Below, piece after piece: positions 45,817-57,169 of a stretch of 64,000 bases of DNA (its first letter is position 1; every line of letters begins with the position of its first letter). The notes below the pieces were generated by a model. It was not told the origin of the DNA. It searched no databases and saw nothing but the letters and a program-made list of their open reading frames with translations. Position numbers and translations under genes: made by a program. The DNA is from Typha latifolia (taxonomy: Eukaryota > Streptophyta > Magnoliopsida > Poales > Typhaceae): contig CM034099.1 of the NCBI GenBank assembly GCA_019914945.1, forward strand, positions 2,232,001 to 2,296,000. The letters are read 5' to 3'.

Positions 45817-48121
45817 TCAAGTACAACGAGGGGAAATTCTTCCAACTCCTGTCCATTGGACATTATTGCAGGAGGCATATGTATGATCTCCATCTTCCCG
45901 GAATAAATCGATGTTCTGCAGCTCCACATCTTTGCAACCAACAGTACTGCTGCAATTTAATATCACGGCAGTTTCTGAAGCACTGATTCCCTTAATATTC
46001 TTGTAAAGCACATTGCTTATCGCGACGGCGGACTTCTACATTTGTCAACACTGTTAGATTGCAGTTAAAACAAAACAGAGGTAAAATTTTCGTAAGGAAA
46101 TAATGTTTCGTTTTTACCTGCGTGTGGCATGGTTTCATCGAGTCACAATAGCTCTGGTTGATGATTATAGGATTGGAAACATTGTGCACAGAAACATCTT
46201 GGAAGATAATATTCTTCACGTAGCCATGCCCTCCCTATCAGTAGAATAAAGATACATGAGAATACGAAGCGTAAATAAGTAATATTTTCTTGGTTGATAA
46301 CTACTTTGAGCATCAAAAACGAAGACTGGTAACGCTAGCTCTCTGCTTTGACTGTTACTAGATAATGTATGGAATTAATTAGTGTTTAGGGTTCAAAACA
46401 AGATTCGAATTGGTTGAGGAAAACTGTATTCTACTAGGTTTAGAAAGATGGATTAAGATTTGCATTTAGAAAACTAAAACCAAGTAATATATGTTACAGG
46501 GAATAATACTTTTAACTGATAAATTGGCAAAAGAGTGAGAATTTAGTTTATTAGTTATTTAGTAAACGTCTATAAACATTACCTGCCATGTTTTGATCCG
46601 TACTCCATTCGTAGTATTCTTCAAAATGGCTTTCTCCACTATCACATTGGAGACATGGGCTATCGAGCGTTTAGCTCCTAAACTTCCAATACTGTTCACC
46701 ATATCAAACAAAAGAAGGAACCAGAAAGTTATCAAAATGTTTATCCTTGTAACAGATGATACAGATAATTGATTAATTCCCGATATGAAATTTATGAGAT
46801 CACAAGTTAGGTTGGAGTTAGAATGACAGACCTGATTCCATGACCGGGACCGCAGAGTATATTTGTAGCTTTAATATTTCTAGAACCATTAACTATTGAG
46901 ATGCAATCATCACCTACACTAATTTAGGAGGCAAACGTAATAGTAGAAGGGTCTAGATTTAGATCACTGTAAGAAATGAAATTGGTTTGATTTAGTTGAT
47001 CTAATATTTTACCAGTTCCAATGGAACAGTAGCTTATCAGCATGTTCTTAGTGCTTGTCACATGAATCCCATCAGTATTTGGACTCCACTCAGGTGCAGT
47101 GATTTTGAGCCTGGAAGCTTCAACATTTGAACAGCCTCCAAATACTAGATGAATCTGTTGGCTATCTCTTATCTTCAAGTCTTCCACCGTCAAATCTTTG
47201 CACTCAGAGAAGTAAAGGGCCTGCAAATTAATCAACCATTCAATATTTTTAGCTCGATACTACTAAAATTATCCTACGATGATGTATGATATGGTCGACT
47301 ACATACCGTCGGTGCATTGAAGCAAGGCTGAAAAAAGAAAGATTTTAGAACAGAATTAGTCGCCAATACACTATCTAATGTAAGCTTGTGAGTTGTGATG
47401 TGAAATTAGCAGGAAGGAAAAATACCATTGACTTGTTAGTCTTGCATGAATTTTGCCACCAGATATGGCCATTTCCATTAAGTGTTCCACCACCTTGCAC
47501 CAGTAGGTTTCTTATTTTTTTGAACTTGATCCAGGGCTCTTTATCTTTCTCATCTGACCAAACTGAAGGTTCAGAAGAAGCTTCAAGTGTCCCCTTGATC
47601 TAAAATATAACGACAAGTTCATCCATGCTTGATTTGAATCGAATGACATAGTCTAATGAGAACAAAGTTATGCATTACCATCAATGTGATATGAGCTCTG
47701 CAAGGGCCAGAGAAGGTTACTGGCTTCAATAGGTAGGTTTTCATCTCAGGCACTAAAATTACAGCCGAATCAGAAGATGAACAAGCCTCCTCCCAAACCT
47801 TGACAAACGCCTAACTCCAAAAAAAGGTACTAGTTAAGAGCTTCCAATCCATGACGACAAAGAATTATAGGAACATAAACTACCTAAATGTCTTTGAGAT
47901 TAATAATGCACCTTGCGATCGTCACTGCCATCAGCTCTAGCACCGTAATCGTCGACGGTGAAAATTCTCATTGGCGACGGTGCTGGGCTAGACTCTGTAC
48001 TATATGTGGTGTCACAGGAAGAAACTTGAACTTTTTCTGAACTACTATAGCAGCAACTGAGGTTATGAAATAATAACAAGAGAATAGATAGCAAAACAAG
48101 CTTTTGGAGCCCCATAAACAT
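45817..48121 (-). CDS. Polygalacturonase (GH28), secreted, cell-wall pectin hydrolase
   Basis: Nine exons: 48121-47912, 47810-47679, 47599-47426, 47327-47307, 47220-47013, 46913-46832, 46691-46583, 46234-46118 and 46035-45817. The product is 423 residues (421 from the second Met at 48115). A signal peptide ([19 protein letters not shown]) is followed by a short Ser/Pro stretch. The GH28 fold starts at [15 protein letters not shown]. Catalytic motifs are complete: NTDGIHV (about 227-233), GDDC (249-252), CGPGHGISIGSLG (His about 273) and RIK (307-309). Conserved cysteines near the end ([23 protein letters not shown]) are present. Enzymes of this type cleave homogalacturonan during cell separation, pollen development or abscission; substrate mode (endo or exo) cannot be told here. 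The GDDC motif is split by an intron after GTG. Confidence 0.93.
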
Positions 48122-48225
48122 ATCTATAGTCTCCGTAACAAGCATACAATGATACAAGAGAATTTTAGTGCAATTGTCTAGGAGAAGCTTACAAGAATGA
48201 TGACCGAATGAGGTGATGATAAAAT

Positions 48226-48233
48226 TATTATAT
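48226..48233 (-). promoter_or_regulatory. Probable TATA box of the polygalacturonase gene
   Basis: The minus strand reads GTATATAAT about 105 bp upstream of the start codon at 48121. Position and sequence fit, but nothing else supports it. Confidence 0.45.
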
Positions 48234-51200
48234 ACAACCAAGAAATGGAAGTGTAGGTTTTACCTAACCAATGGAGTTTTGGCAGTGATTGTTTTTCCTT
48301 TTTTTTCTTTTTAATTTTGGCAGGGTTCTTTTCATATAATAAAGTGTGCATATGTGTATGTAATTAATGCTAAAAACGGAAGCAATATTGTATGGCATCG
48401 CCGTTTCCTTATTAATTCCATTACGGCACCAATTTATGGGCATAAATATCCTCCATCAGGGATATAAGATCAAGTATTATAGTATCTGACTAGAAATTAC
48501 TATGTATGATCTTCTTATAAGAATCGTGCACACCTACATACAAACACATATGCAGTAATTTTGCAATCACACAGACTTGCCTTATGCTGTCATTTACATA
48601 TAGAAATGACCATTTATTTGCTATTTTACATATAAATTGAAAGATGAGATCATTTTCCATATAGTTATATGTGTAAATTGCATGCATAGAAACTTTGCAT
48701 TTCTATATGTTATATTTATTTTTTTTAAAGTAAGACCAAACCAATGACAAAGCCACACAATGCCAGGGTGCCCATGGGCTATGGGCCTCCTTAGGACCAA
48801 AAAGACATCAAACATTCCATAGAGCTTCTTCTTTGGGGCTGACTCGCACTTTGATTTCGTGTGAATTTTATAGTTGAGAAATTTATCAAGACCGCTCTAT
48901 GTTGTCTTTTTGTTGAGAAAAGAAAATTCTGGACTGAACCCAGTTATATTAAGTGAGGGCATCACTCACTATATTTTGTCTTTTTTTCTTTTTCTTTTTC
49001 TTTTTTTTTTAGTAAAAGGGGCATAAAATTATTGTAATGAGTCGAGGTTTAGCGAGCTGAGATTAACTTTGCTAGACTCGAAATTGTGAAACAGCTAGCT
49101 CAGCTCAAGTTTTAGGCGAGCCAACTAATGTGGGCTCGAGCTCACCCAAGTATTGAACTAGCTCGACTGGGTCGAGCTAGTCTAAATTTTTTTAAAATAA
49201 TTATAATATTTACTTTATAGTTGGTAGGGTTTTGCTAAGCTTGGAAGGACTCAGTTATCCAGCACAAGCATCTAAAAAAATATTTATGTTCTATTATGTG
49301 CTATGAATTATAAAAATTTAAGTGCTTAACTTGGTCGAGGGACATGAAACATTAAAAGATATATTTTTAAAATATTTGGAGACATGAAAATTATATAACA
49401 CTTCATCAAACATGGCTTCGCTAAGAAAATTAGTAAGCACTTGAACATAAAAAATATACAAGTCGAGGAAAAACAAAATCATTAATTAAAAAGGTACAGA
49501 AAGAGGATTTAACATAAACTTTAATTAAAACAATTCAAAAATCTAAAAAAAATAACTCTTCATAACCATAAGGGCAATTTCAATTGAATCTATCATAAGC
49601 TTTTTCTATTTTAATTTTGATATGTGCGGATATCCCTTTTGCCTCTATGAATAGAGTATAATCTTTTGGGTCAAAATGGTGTCATCCATGATCTTCCTTT
49701 TCGTAGATTGCTTAGGGTTCACCAAACAATAGAGAATAGATTTTATAGGATTAACCATAATTTTAACAAACAACTTATATAAAATTATTATATAAGATAT
49801 AAAGTGAAAATCATTAACACATACATAATTTAGAATAGTTTTATGATTCAAGCAACACAGGTTTTCCGTTTCAAATCCAAGCAACCAAGCGTTGAAAATG
49901 GAGGAAAACCTCATGTAACGCATGCTTCACAATGTTTCAGTAATAATAACATAATTTAATATGGTAACCAAAGGGTCTTTCTAATTTCCTCAGTAAAAGA
50001 TTTAGTGAGTTCATTGTTGCAGTGAAATTTAAGACAAGCAGATAGGATCAGTTCAAATTATTACTCGAATTACTATCAATAGGCCCTTTCACCTAGTCTC
50101 CAACCCAAAATTCTCATCACAAACGATGGAAACGACATTCTCAATGCTATCAAAGCTATGCTATACTTGTTTCAATGCAGAATTTTGTACCTTATCTTAT
50201 TAAGGCTAGCAGAAATAGAAAGCATGGGGTTAGTGTTTGGTCCACTTAAACACCCAATTCCCAGCAATTAATCCTTAACCTCATCAAATTCATACCAGAT
50301 CGAAAATGTCTATTAATTTTCACATAATCAAAAGAAAGAGAAAGAAATAACGGAAAAATTAATAAAGCCAAGATTCATCAACTAAAGCCCGATCCAATCT
50401 TGCCCAAACCCTAGTCTTCCATCCCTGTTATTACTCTTGAGTGAAGAATTTAACTTTATTATCATTCATATTGTACATTTTAGATATTTACACTCTTATA
50501 TTTTTTAACTTTTAATGCCTCAAAAATTTATTACATCTACTTTTGAAGAAAAAACCTAAATATTCCTTCTTTAGCTTTAAAACCTATATAGCTGGTTATC
50601 TAAAATAATAAAAGGAGGAGAAAAAAAAAGGGTATTTGTATAGATTTCTCATAATAATTTTACCAGAATGACATAAATCTGGAGACACTCGGATCATTGC
50701 ATTTAATCGACACGATTGCAGACCTCTAATAAAGAGTAGTTTATAATTCAGTACTTTCTTCAATGACGCATAACTACATAAGTTAAACGAGAGAAAGACG
50801 CTTGAGATTGCGAATTGGGACCACTTTGCAAACGTTGCTTTCTCAACAGAAAGAAAGCTCTCGTTTCGTAACTTTGTTCATGAATTCATTATGGCAGCAA
50901 TCCTCGAACTAACAGAGCCAGCCGACTAGCTACTATTGAAATTTAAAATTAAAAAAAAAAAAAAAAAACGTTCATCAAACTAAACGGTTAATCTATTGAC
51001 TACGTAAAGAAAGTGAAAGAAAAAGATGACTAATGAGCGCGGAATACGAGGCAGCGTGGTCCCACGTGCGCGGGGCACGACGTTTAAGGCGTGCCCGGCG
51101 AACACCGGATCCCTTCGAGCGTTCTTAATCTTAACCCGTGCGATGGACGGCTACGATTGATGGATGTAGGTGGCCAGTTCGGGTCGCTGTTGGGGTCCCA

Positions 51201-52182
51201 GCAGCGAATAGCAAATCGAGAGAATAGATCCTGTGGCTGCCTGCCTGCCTGCCTTTGGCTTTCCTTTGGTCAAGCAAAGTGTCTACTTACATTGAACCAG
51301 TCGGTGAAGTAATTGCCTAACTAAGAGTACATACATGCATTTGACTTTGACTAATTCACAACACTTTTCTCTGATCCAAGATTTCTTATACTATTAAATT
51401 ATGTATAATTATTGCCTAACAAGCAATTAATTGGAAGGTCACTTATGCTTAAAATAATGGGAATGTTATTTAATAGTGACGCCCGAACCGGCCGTATTAT
51501 TAATCTTGCCATTATTGTGAAGGTTTTTTTTGTTGTTGAGACTTTTATTAAAAACACCTTATTATATTTAATATATCAGGAATATTATAAGTTAACTCTA
51601 GCCTAGCAGACGAATAGAAGATATTCTATTACTTTAAGAAAAAAATTAAAGGACCTATAATAGTTCCTCATTGTATGTAGTTACTTTAACCTAAAATTCA
51701 TTTATATGGGCTGATTGTTAAAAGAAAAATATCGATATAAGGATTAAAAGTGAAATATAAGAATAGGGGGTAAATAATAATAAAGATAAAATGTACGGTA
51801 ATTTTGATAAAATTTTCAAAGCCTTTTTCTTCTGATTTTTTATGCAACCTCTCTGGAAAAAATCATACGTGAGCCAGACAAGTACATAATTATAAGCAAA
51901 GAACCTAATTTCCCTCCAACCAACTTGTTCAACTGGAGTCGGGCCCAACTCCTCCCACGTCGACTGACTGTAGCATTTGGTGCGCCAGGGCTTGGAGAGG
52001 ATCAGCCGCATCCCTTGCGACTGGTAAAACCCCGGTGGTGCCGCCGCGTGGTGGCTACGATTAATCTGGGCCGTCCGTAGGGCGTTCATCGTAAGCGGTT
52101 CCTTTTCAGATTCGCTCTTCGGCTCGGGAGAACCAGGTTGGAAGGAAGGAAGAGAGAGGAGTCCTTCCCCTGGTGAGCGGAC
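48234..52182. other. Gene-free 3.9-kb intergenic region
   Basis: Mostly AT-rich DNA. A T/C-rich tract lies at 48,978-49,010, an A tract at 50,951-50,968, and CCCACGTGCG (a G-box core) near 51,060. GC-rich patches at 51,040-51,280 and 51,930-52,130 lie upstream of the guanylate kinase gene. The open frames (for example minus 51718-52089) have no domain and no splice partners. Confidence 0.55.
49040..49190. repeat. Remnant of the GAGCTCGAG-rich hAT-like family
   Basis: GAGTCGAGGTTTAGCGAGCT, 'actcgaaattgtgaaacagc', GGCTCGAGCTCACC and CTCGACTGGGTCGAGC occur in order. They resemble the subterminal repeats of the elements at 19,337 and 43,595. Ends and duplication are not visible. Confidence 0.45.
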
Positions 52183-52190
52183 TATAAAAG
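52183..52190 (+). promoter_or_regulatory. TATA box of the guanylate kinase gene
   Basis: TATAAAAG in the context GGACTATAAAAGGAC. Transcription should begin near 52,215, which leaves a first leader exon of roughly 170 bp up to the donor at 52,381. Confidence 0.65.
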
Positions 52191-52381
52191 GACAGGCTTT
52201 TTGGTGGGTTGGACCGAAAATAGACCCCCTTCTTCCCTCGATTCCATTGATTTGTTTGGAAAAGGGAAATCTTTTACTATTTTACTCTCTTTTAAGGGAA
52301 ATTAGTTCTCCGCTTTAACCAAATTTTTGTTAGTTTTCGCTAACCGAGACATCGGAATCCCAAGATCTCAGACGGATCAAG

Positions 52382-52895
52382 GTGGGTTTCTCTTCTTCCG
52401 CTCTTTGGGGAGCTGGGGTTTGTTTGCTAACCTTGTCCGCTCTATATTTCCTCTTGGTCTGCTGTTGCTTTGAGTTCTGCTGATGGTCCTTCGTTGTTCT
52501 TCCGCGATCTCTCTTTTTCTGTTTTGTTCTTGACATTGGTTTCAATTGACATTGGGGAAAAAGATTCTTATGAGTATATTCGCATTGAACGTTGATTTTA
52601 CATAATTTTAGCGGTCTAAGGAGTTTTCTAAGCCTGTCCGTCAGGAACTCTATATTGGATTTTATTTGTTTAGATGTCTTGTTTGATTGCAGTCATGCTG
52701 ACGGAATGTGGATCTGAAATTTATGCGCTTTTCCTCTTTTTTACATCAGATAGGACGATTAATTTGTTTGTGATTTGGCAAAGATTGACGCTTATTTTTA
52801 TTACTTTTCGTGCCTGGAGCTAAAGATCAGAAATCCTGTCTGTCTTTCTGTTGGTTGACACTTGAAATGAGAGTTTTCCTTTTCATTTATTCCAG
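52382..52895 (+). other. Leader intron of the guanylate kinase gene
   Basis: The donor is CAAG/GTGGGT after 52,381 and the acceptor TTATTCCAG ends at 52,895, with T-rich DNA between. The leader resumes for 35 bp before the ATG at 52,931. This type of T-rich first intron in a leader is common in broadly expressed plant genes. Confidence 0.6.
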
Positions 52896-52930
52896 GTTTG
52901 AAGGGTGAATTTTAAGATCCAAGAACTTTC

Positions 52931-55582
52931 ATGGTAAGTTGATCTTTATGATTTTTGCTCTTGTTATGATCGCTTTGCAAATATTATCTTGTAATTACTG
53001 TATTTTAGTATAAGTTAATTTGAGTATCCATTTCCCCTACGGAGGAGAGTTGATCTGATAGAAATCTCATCTTTAACAGGGAGAAGAAGCACCTGAGTTT
53101 CTCTTTGGAAGCTTCATTTCTGAAACACAAGACTATCAGACAGCTACTACTATTGGCGATAAGATAGTGAGTCCATAAAAAAAAAAATTCCCTCTTTCTA
53201 CCTTATTGTTTTATTTGTAAGTTTAGATCTTGTGAAATGTAATTACTTGTGCTTGCGTATGCAGTATGTAGTAGGAGGAGTTGGTGATGGAGCTAAGTCC
53301 TCAATCAGCATCAAAATTTTTGATAAGTTTACTGGAACATGGTGGGATACTTGCACTCTCTATTGCCTTTCTTCGTACTGTTTGTTTAGAGATAGAAGAT
53401 CTAATTCGCAGTTGTTTTCGCAGGTCGATTCCTACAGTTCTGGGCACACAACCAGTTCCTTCTAAGGGTCACTCAGCTGTGATTTTAAATAACGATAGGA
53501 TATTAATTGTTAAGAGGGATTCTTCACTGGATGATTTTGCCTGGTTTTTGGAGGTCTGCACTACTCAAAATACTTTCTTGTGTGGATATGGACCCTCTAT
53601 ATAAATTTGATGCTTATGGACTTGGCCTTTTGCTCACTTGCTGTTTTATGTGGTCAGATGCTATTCTTTGTTTTTCCTTTTTTTAATATAGGAACTTTAG
53701 AATTCTAACAACCACCAAATGGGTAGGTTCCAAAAGGACTTTTGTCTCGATTTGCCATGGTCCATACTTTATGAACTTGGTATTTTGTTTGTTATCTCCA
53801 AAGTAGGCAAAGCAGAACCTAGTAACTACTGGTGATCTGGATCACAATCTATACTCTGGATTTCCTCAACCATTGCTAAGCTTTTGATGAAGAGGTATAC
53901 TTGCAATTAACTGACTGTCATGCTTAATAATGATATCTGCCAAGTGGCACAAAGTAGAGACCTATTTGTTTCTTGTGCTTCATTATTCTAAATCAAATTG
54001 GCTGGTTTTACACAGCATGATTGTTTATTATGTAGTATAGATGCAAAACCTTTGTTTAGTTTATTTGGATTAGGAAAGTTTCTCATTCCTTTGTGTCTGC
54101 TAGTTCTCCATGCTTTGCTCTTTTGGGTTTCCTTCTATTTATTCAGCTATAAATATGTTTCTATTTTTGTTGTATTAGGTGGACACCCCATTTGTTAAGG
54201 AGCATAAGAAGATTCTTGGGACAGAAGTGGTTGCATGGAGCAAGGGGGTTCTGGGCAATGGCCCAAAGCCAATCGTGATTAGTGGTCCTTCTGGAGTTGG
54301 TAAAGGTACATTAATTACAAAACTCATGAAAGAGTTCCCATCAACATTTGGGTTTTCTGTTAGTCACACAACCCGGGCTCCAAGAGAGAAAGAAATAGAT
54401 GGAGTTCACTATCACTTCACTGAGCGTAACGTGATGGAGAAAGATATTAGTGTTGGAAAATTTCTTGAATCTGCATTGGTTCATGGAAATCTTTATGGGA
54501 CAAGTATTGAAGCAGTTGAAGCAGTTACAGATGCTGGAAAGGTAATAGAAAACAAGCGCATGAACATAGAAGATTGTGAGTCTTGGTGGTATCTGCATAA
54601 TGTTATCCTTGCATGTGATATGATTCTTTAAAGTTTCGAACTTTCGATGCTTTTGGATTGCAGAGATGTGTTCTCGACATTGATGTTCAAGGAGCTAGAT
54701 CTGTGAGGGCTAGTTCTCTTGAAGCAGTTTTCATCTTCATCTGCCCCCCATCATTTGAAGAACTTGAGAAGCGTCTTCGGGCACGGTATATTTAAGAATT
54801 TTAAGATGTCATCAAGGTTATATTATATAGCTTGTGTGATTGGTAATTGGTTACACTACTTTCCTTGAAATCCACAATAGAAACCATTTTGAATGCTCTT
54901 GCATGACTATACAGGGGAACAGAAACAGAAGAACAAGTCCAAAAAAGACTCAGAAATGCCAGAACGGAGCTTGAGCAGGCAAAGTTCCCAGGTCTTTTTG
55001 ACCACTTTTTGGTGAATGACAACCTTGAAACATGCTACGAGAATTTAAAGGTGTTTAACTGCGGTTCTGTTTTGTTTGCACTTTTATTTATTATTTTGAT
55101 ATTGAATTTGCCGATTGGTATCCATTTTTCTGATGAATGTTTTATCTCCTATAGAAAATACTTGCTTTGGATGAGAATTTCGGCGCTTCATATGAATCAT
55201 GTAAGTTATTATATCTTTTAATTATGTCGTCTCTTCCTGCTTTTTCACATTTTCTGATTAGATGGTCAAAACAGTCATGCAGAATATTGCTCCTGTGTCT
55301 CATACAATATCTAAGACAGACTCAAAAGTTCTTTTGCGTATTGAATCTAATGAAATTGAAGCAGCAGGCCGTAACTCGTAAGTCATTCACTCTGAATTAA
55401 ATACTGGATTTTTTTAAGATAATCTGATTAGAAGCTTATACTTGGACAATTTTATTCCGTTTGATAGGTATGTGCTTGATGTATCTTCTCTTAAGGGAGG
55501 TGCTTCTGGTCGAACGAGGGGACTAAATATAAACCACATTTACCCATCAGAAGATAGCTTGAATGACATCAAACTACTTTAA
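52931..55582 (+). CDS. GK1: Cytosolic-type guanylate kinase with N-terminal kelch-like domain (GK1/GK2, AGK type)
   Basis: Ten coding exons: 52931-52933 (the ATG alone), 53080-53166, 53265-53341, 53424-53553, 54179-54541, 54664-54785, 54915-55050, 55155-55200, 55275-55377 and 55468-55582. The product is 393 residues, close to the 387 of Arabidopsis AGK1. Residues 1-99 are the kelch-like region ([40 protein letters not shown]). The kinase domain follows, with P-loop GPSGVGKG (135-142), [22 protein letters not shown] and GNLYGTS, then [16 protein letters not shown] and [15 protein letters not shown]. The C-terminal extension ends [20 protein letters not shown], as in plant relatives. It phosphorylates GMP to GDP with ATP. 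The acceptor of exon 9 is uncertain, as discussed in the findings. Confidence 0.9.
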
Positions 55583-56880
55583 CATCATTCGTGGAGTACT
55601 CAAGCCAAGAAGTTGCACCACTACTGACTTAAATTTTGGATTTACTATATGGGGTGAAATTTCCTAGAACAACTAAATATGAAGACATACAAGTGTGGTA
55701 CCCAAATTTCAGATTGCTATCAAATAGGAAAAGAATTGATGATTTGTTCTCTTGCGACAATAATTTACTGGAACATGGGTGAAGTTCACTTTCTGGTCGA
55801 GATTTTCCTTTTCTTTTCAGATATCATTCGTGAAATGCTTGTACGATCATAGTCTATGTTGTACTAGTGCTTTTGTTACCATTTCAAATCATGAGTGTTT
55901 CATTTTTTTAAATTTCGAGTCGTACTAGCAGTAAGCAACATCCTAGTGGCTCGTTTTGTCTCGAGCAATTATTTTGGATTTTTTAACGTGATTCACAAGT
56001 TAGTGTTGGCGAAACATATGAAATACAAAATATGATTAGATGAAGAAGAATCTAAGCATTAATAAATGCAGGGAATTATTAATCATGTGAGAGAATTAAT
56101 TTAACTTAATGGACCAAATGGGTAGGATATGAGCTCAGAGGATCAATTTAACTTGATGACTTTTAAGTTTTGAGTCGACCAAAACTTCTTTTGAAAGGCA
56201 CCAGATTCTTCTAGTGACGAAGTGCATCACGCCCTCCATTGACGTGTGATGTTTACCGACTGTTTGGAACTTGGAAGTCGTAACTTTTTTTTTTTTTTTT
56301 TTTTTGTGTGCTTTTTTCCAAGCCCTTCCCCTCTTTAGAAATCAACAAGCGATCTCAGGAGCTTTTGGCTGTTTGGTTTGGTATGATAGCACCATCGTTA
56401 GGTTGGACAATGATAGTTGATCGACCAAGCAGTCTTTCAACTATAAAGCATTGTCATTTACAAGCGGAGGATGTCGCAGATCATGTCAAGAGTGTATAGA
56501 TGTTTGAAAGTTACTCAAAAGCATCAGCATCAAGAGGAGTATATTATTGTAGAAGCTCATGGATGTTGCAGTCAACAATGCAACAACTCTCTGCTTAACA
56601 ACAAGATCGCCTGTCAGGCAAGCAATTTTAATTGCATCTTTTACCACATATGTAAGTAACACAACCCCATCATCATATACAACCATTCATTCGATATTTG
56701 ACAGCCAGAAAAGTTCAAACTGATGAAGAAAGTCGAAGGAACCATGTTCCAATGTGGCATTTATTATCTCACCAACTCAAATAATGACTCGTTTTTCACA
56801 TAGAGAAAGTTAATAGTAGCACTCAATTTCTGAAACAAAAAACTATCACAGCTATCTCATTTGCATGTTTTCTTCTACGG
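55583..56880. other. Intergenic DNA between convergent genes
   Basis: The 3' UTR of guanylate kinase on the left (AT-rich to about 55,900) and the 3' flank of the minus-strand NF-YA gene on the right. A run of about 19 T lies at 56,286-56,305. Short frames (56308-56499, 56471-56659) carry no domain. No gene is seen. Confidence 0.5.

Positions 56881-56940
<60 letters not shown>
56881..56940. repeat. (GA)n microsatellite next to the miR169-type site
   Basis: GGGAGAGAGA... uninterrupted for about 57 bp, up to the GAG of the adjoining site. In the NF-YA transcript this is a (UC)n run just after the site. Likely length-variable. Confidence 0.9.
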
Positions 56941-56943
<3 letters not shown>

Positions 56944-56959
56944 AAGAATGAATTGCCTG
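56939..56959 (-). promoter_or_regulatory. miR169-type target site in the NF-YA 3' UTR
   Basis: The plus strand reads GAGCCAAGAATGAATTGCCT plus G, so the transcript carries the complement. Mature miR169 family members read (C/T)AGCCAAGGATGACTTGCC. Pairing is complete except at the first nucleotide, a G:U wobble at position 9 and a mismatch at position 14. The site lies about 211 nt past the stop codon, where plant NF-YA transcripts usually carry it. MiR169 control of NF-YA genes is well established in angiosperms. That this site is in the transcribed 3' UTR is inferred. Confidence 0.75.
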
Positions 56960-57169
56960 TAGACCTCACATCTACCAATTACCACTCCTACGATACACCT
57001 GACATTGGACTCCAGATTGCATTTCTGCCAGCACCCACGCATATAACGAATGAGGAAATCATCTAAAAAAAGCAGAAATGGTTGAGCAAGCAAACCAGAA
57101 GAGGACATGGGCAATGCTAGAAACAATGCCCAAACTAAAGGGGAACATCTCGGCATGCAGATTGCCATG

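Noticed and set aside
46924..47235. Apparent loss of the GDDC motif in the polygalacturonase
   Set aside because: The frame reads through a 99-bp intron. Splicing 47,013 to 46,913 restores GTGDDCISI, so the enzyme is intact.
49645..49923. A 92-residue minus-strand frame
   Set aside because: AT-rich chance frame with no motif, splice signal or neighbour to support it.
51718..52089. A 123-residue minus-strand frame upstream of guanylate kinase
   Set aside because: No recognisable domain. It mixes a GC-rich promoter patch with AT-rich DNA, and no splice partners were found.
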